From Amblyomma americanum (Eukaryota; Arthropoda; Arachnida; Ixodida; Ixodidae), in the NCBI RefSeq assembly GCF_052857255.1, contig NC_135497.1, positions 196,264,006 through 196,328,005 on the forward strand: 64,000 nt of DNA. The letters are read 5' to 3'. Below the pieces are notes generated by a model that saw only the letters and a program-made list of their open reading frames with translations, was not told the DNA's origin and searched no databases. A program made the translations under genes and the position numbers. How positions within the stretch are numbered: the first letter of the stretch is position 1; every line of letters starts with the position of its first letter. Below are positions 62,542 through 64,000 of the stretch, piece by piece.

Positions 62542-63358
62542 AAAAAAATTAAGAGGAAGCGCAGCAGCTGCGATCCGGCCCCAAAACTGCATATTTACTG
62601 TCGCTATGCGGCGCTCTCTTTCTTTCTCCGCTGACAAGATGGAGGGCAAAAAAAAAAATCATTTGAATGGCGGTATTACCAAAACTCCCCGCTCTTCTCC
62701 GAGCAGCGCTCAGGTCCTGTAGCTTCAGAGTAATGGCTGCCGGTCACCTTTATTCCTCACGTTTTTCTATTGGCTTGGTGCACAGCGAGCCCTAAAACCC
62801 GCCTACCGAATGAACGACAACCAAGGCGCCGGCCAATCAAAGACTGTTATCCCGCGCGAGAAGACTCGAGGGTATACGGTCACATGATTGTCTGGCGCCG
62901 TCTGCAGCTTTCACAAAGCTGCCACTGCTTCTAAGTTTCGATCGCTCGATCTATTTTTGACTGCTCTCAAGCCACAGTGGAGTTTAATGACGTATTCCCA
63001 CGCCGTAAGCAATGTATGCACAGTTCCGTGACAGCATGCACCCTGTGGCTTTCAAATAACGGCAGTCTTCATGACAATGCCATCCAGTCATATGTAAGCG
63101 TACACGGCAGCAAAACTCAACGGTTGTTACTGCTTCGGTGTCTTTGCTGAGGAGCCCTGAGGGAATCTCAGCTGCGTCTTTTAGCCTCCATTTTCATTCT
63201 CTCTCATCAAATTTTCCTAAAAGTGCTTTCTGTCTCACTACTGTACATTCAATAACGCAGTCATCTGGCTGGCAAGGCATGAGCGGAGGCGCTGCAGCAC
63301 AATTTGTTCGGAATATCGAACCGACTCTGTTTTATTTATTTCTTTTTCGTGCGCACAG
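62542..63358 (+). other. end of the large intron
   Basis: No element recognised. The acceptor region ahead of 63359 is pyrimidine-rich (TTTATTTCTTTTTC) and ends GCACAG. Confidence 0.5.
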
Positions 63359-63489
63359 TTACAGCTGGTCTGATGACGAGGACTCAACGGTACCAAGATG
63401 CACTAATGGCAGGCTATGGTTCAGCCTAAACTACAAGCCGGAAAGCGAGGAACTTGATGTGCACATTGTTAAAGCCAAATACCTGCCAG
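63359..63489 (+). CDS. synaptotagmin-family gene, exon with the start of C2A
   Basis: Bounded by the acceptor CGCACAG and the donor CCAG|GTACG. The first base completes the GG+T codon from 48213, so the phase fits. It encodes an acidic stretch (YSWSDDEDS) and then NGRLWFSLNYKPESEEL followed by DVHIVKAKYLPG, the first strands of a type-I C2 domain. C2A domains bind phospholipid, often with Ca2+; the Asp residues that bind Ca2+ would be in following exons, so Ca2+ dependence cannot be judged. The GRLWFS opening is closest in my memory to synaptotagmin-15. The exon ends in phase 1. Confidence 0.88.
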
Positions 63490-64000
63490 GTACGTTTTTT
63501 TTACTCCTCTTAGTCTTGTTCTTCTCCTGCGGTCAAGCGGTTTTCACTGGCACACGGTGCTCACCTAGCATGCGTGCTGTTATATCTAAGTAAGACCTCA
63601 GCAGTTACGAGGAGCCCGTCTTCGTGGTGCGCCTCTGTAGTTTAATTATTCAAAAATGGTTAATGACCATTCAACTACTGGTTTTGAGGCAGATGTAGCA
63701 GTGGCAGTTGTGAACGATTCATCGTGGGGTGCCACTTCAAGTTGCACAACTTTAAATGAGCCAGTCATTCGGGAGACCTTTGTTAACAATGCCTCGCTTT
63801 TCTCCGCTTAAAACATTTAAAGTGCTGCCCACGCGATGCTCGTAATATGATGCCTTCTCTGTTTTAAATCCTGTCGAGGTCCTGTAAGCCACTTAATCCG
63901 CTCTCCTACTGTGCCGACGCACCCGTCGCTGGACTTGCGGCCTGCATGTCGCTGCTAGTTTCTCTATAATGCTGATGGGCTCAGCCATGCAGGCACGAGA
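63490..64000 (+). other. next intron of the synaptotagmin-like gene
   Basis: Starts with donor GTACG and a T-rich tract. No further exon recognised before the window ends. Confidence 0.5.

Overview
The window looks like nuclear DNA from a hard (ixodid, probably metastriate) tick. It has no operons. It is full of degenerate mobile elements, long dinucleotide microsatellites and Ruka-like tRNA-derived SINEs of the kind known from Rhipicephalus and relatives. Spliced coding sequence appears only as short exons with good GT/AG signals. Identification rests on motif reading alone; no database search was run.

The only host gene I can support lies on the + strand at the right: three phase-compatible exons (46172-46331, 47983-48213, 63359-63489) of a synaptotagmin-family protein. 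They encode a transmembrane segment, a cytoplasmic linker and the start of a C2A domain. The C2A start resembles synaptotagmin-15 type proteins. The second intron is about 15.1 kb and holds most of the microsatellites, a Penelope-like remnant, inverted SINEs, a LINE and a Ruka-like SINE. Further exons must lie outside the window or are unrecognised.

Layout: 1-9000 is mostly unassigned, with a foldback element (530-653) and an inverted-repeat pair carrying hammerhead-like hairpins (2480-3995). 9008-11118 is a 5'-truncated LINE on the minus strand with RT, RNase H and a CCHC-like C-terminus. 11.9-13.2 kb holds a head-to-head SINE foldback and a terminal-inverted-repeat element. 14583-15533 is a solo LTR with a 4-bp target duplication. 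21651-22964 is a dead mariner. 26553-33727 is a nearly complete LTR retrotransposon on the minus strand with a 5-bp target duplication, inserted into an older LINE whose pieces flank it. 37.3 kb has an RTE-like tail and 40.6 kb a Ruka-like SINE. 43-51 kb holds several long hairpins. 60.4-62.0 kb is a second LINE copy.

The most notable object is the 7.2-kb LTR element. Its single large ORF reads Gag (with a SCAN-like capsid segment and CCHC knuckle), protease, integrase, then reverse transcriptase and RNase H. Integrase lies upstream of RT, the arrangement known from the Gmr1 group of Ty3/gypsy elements rather than ordinary gypsy elements. The copy carries an early stop codon and one frameshift, and its LTRs differ by a few percent, so this copy is probably inactive.
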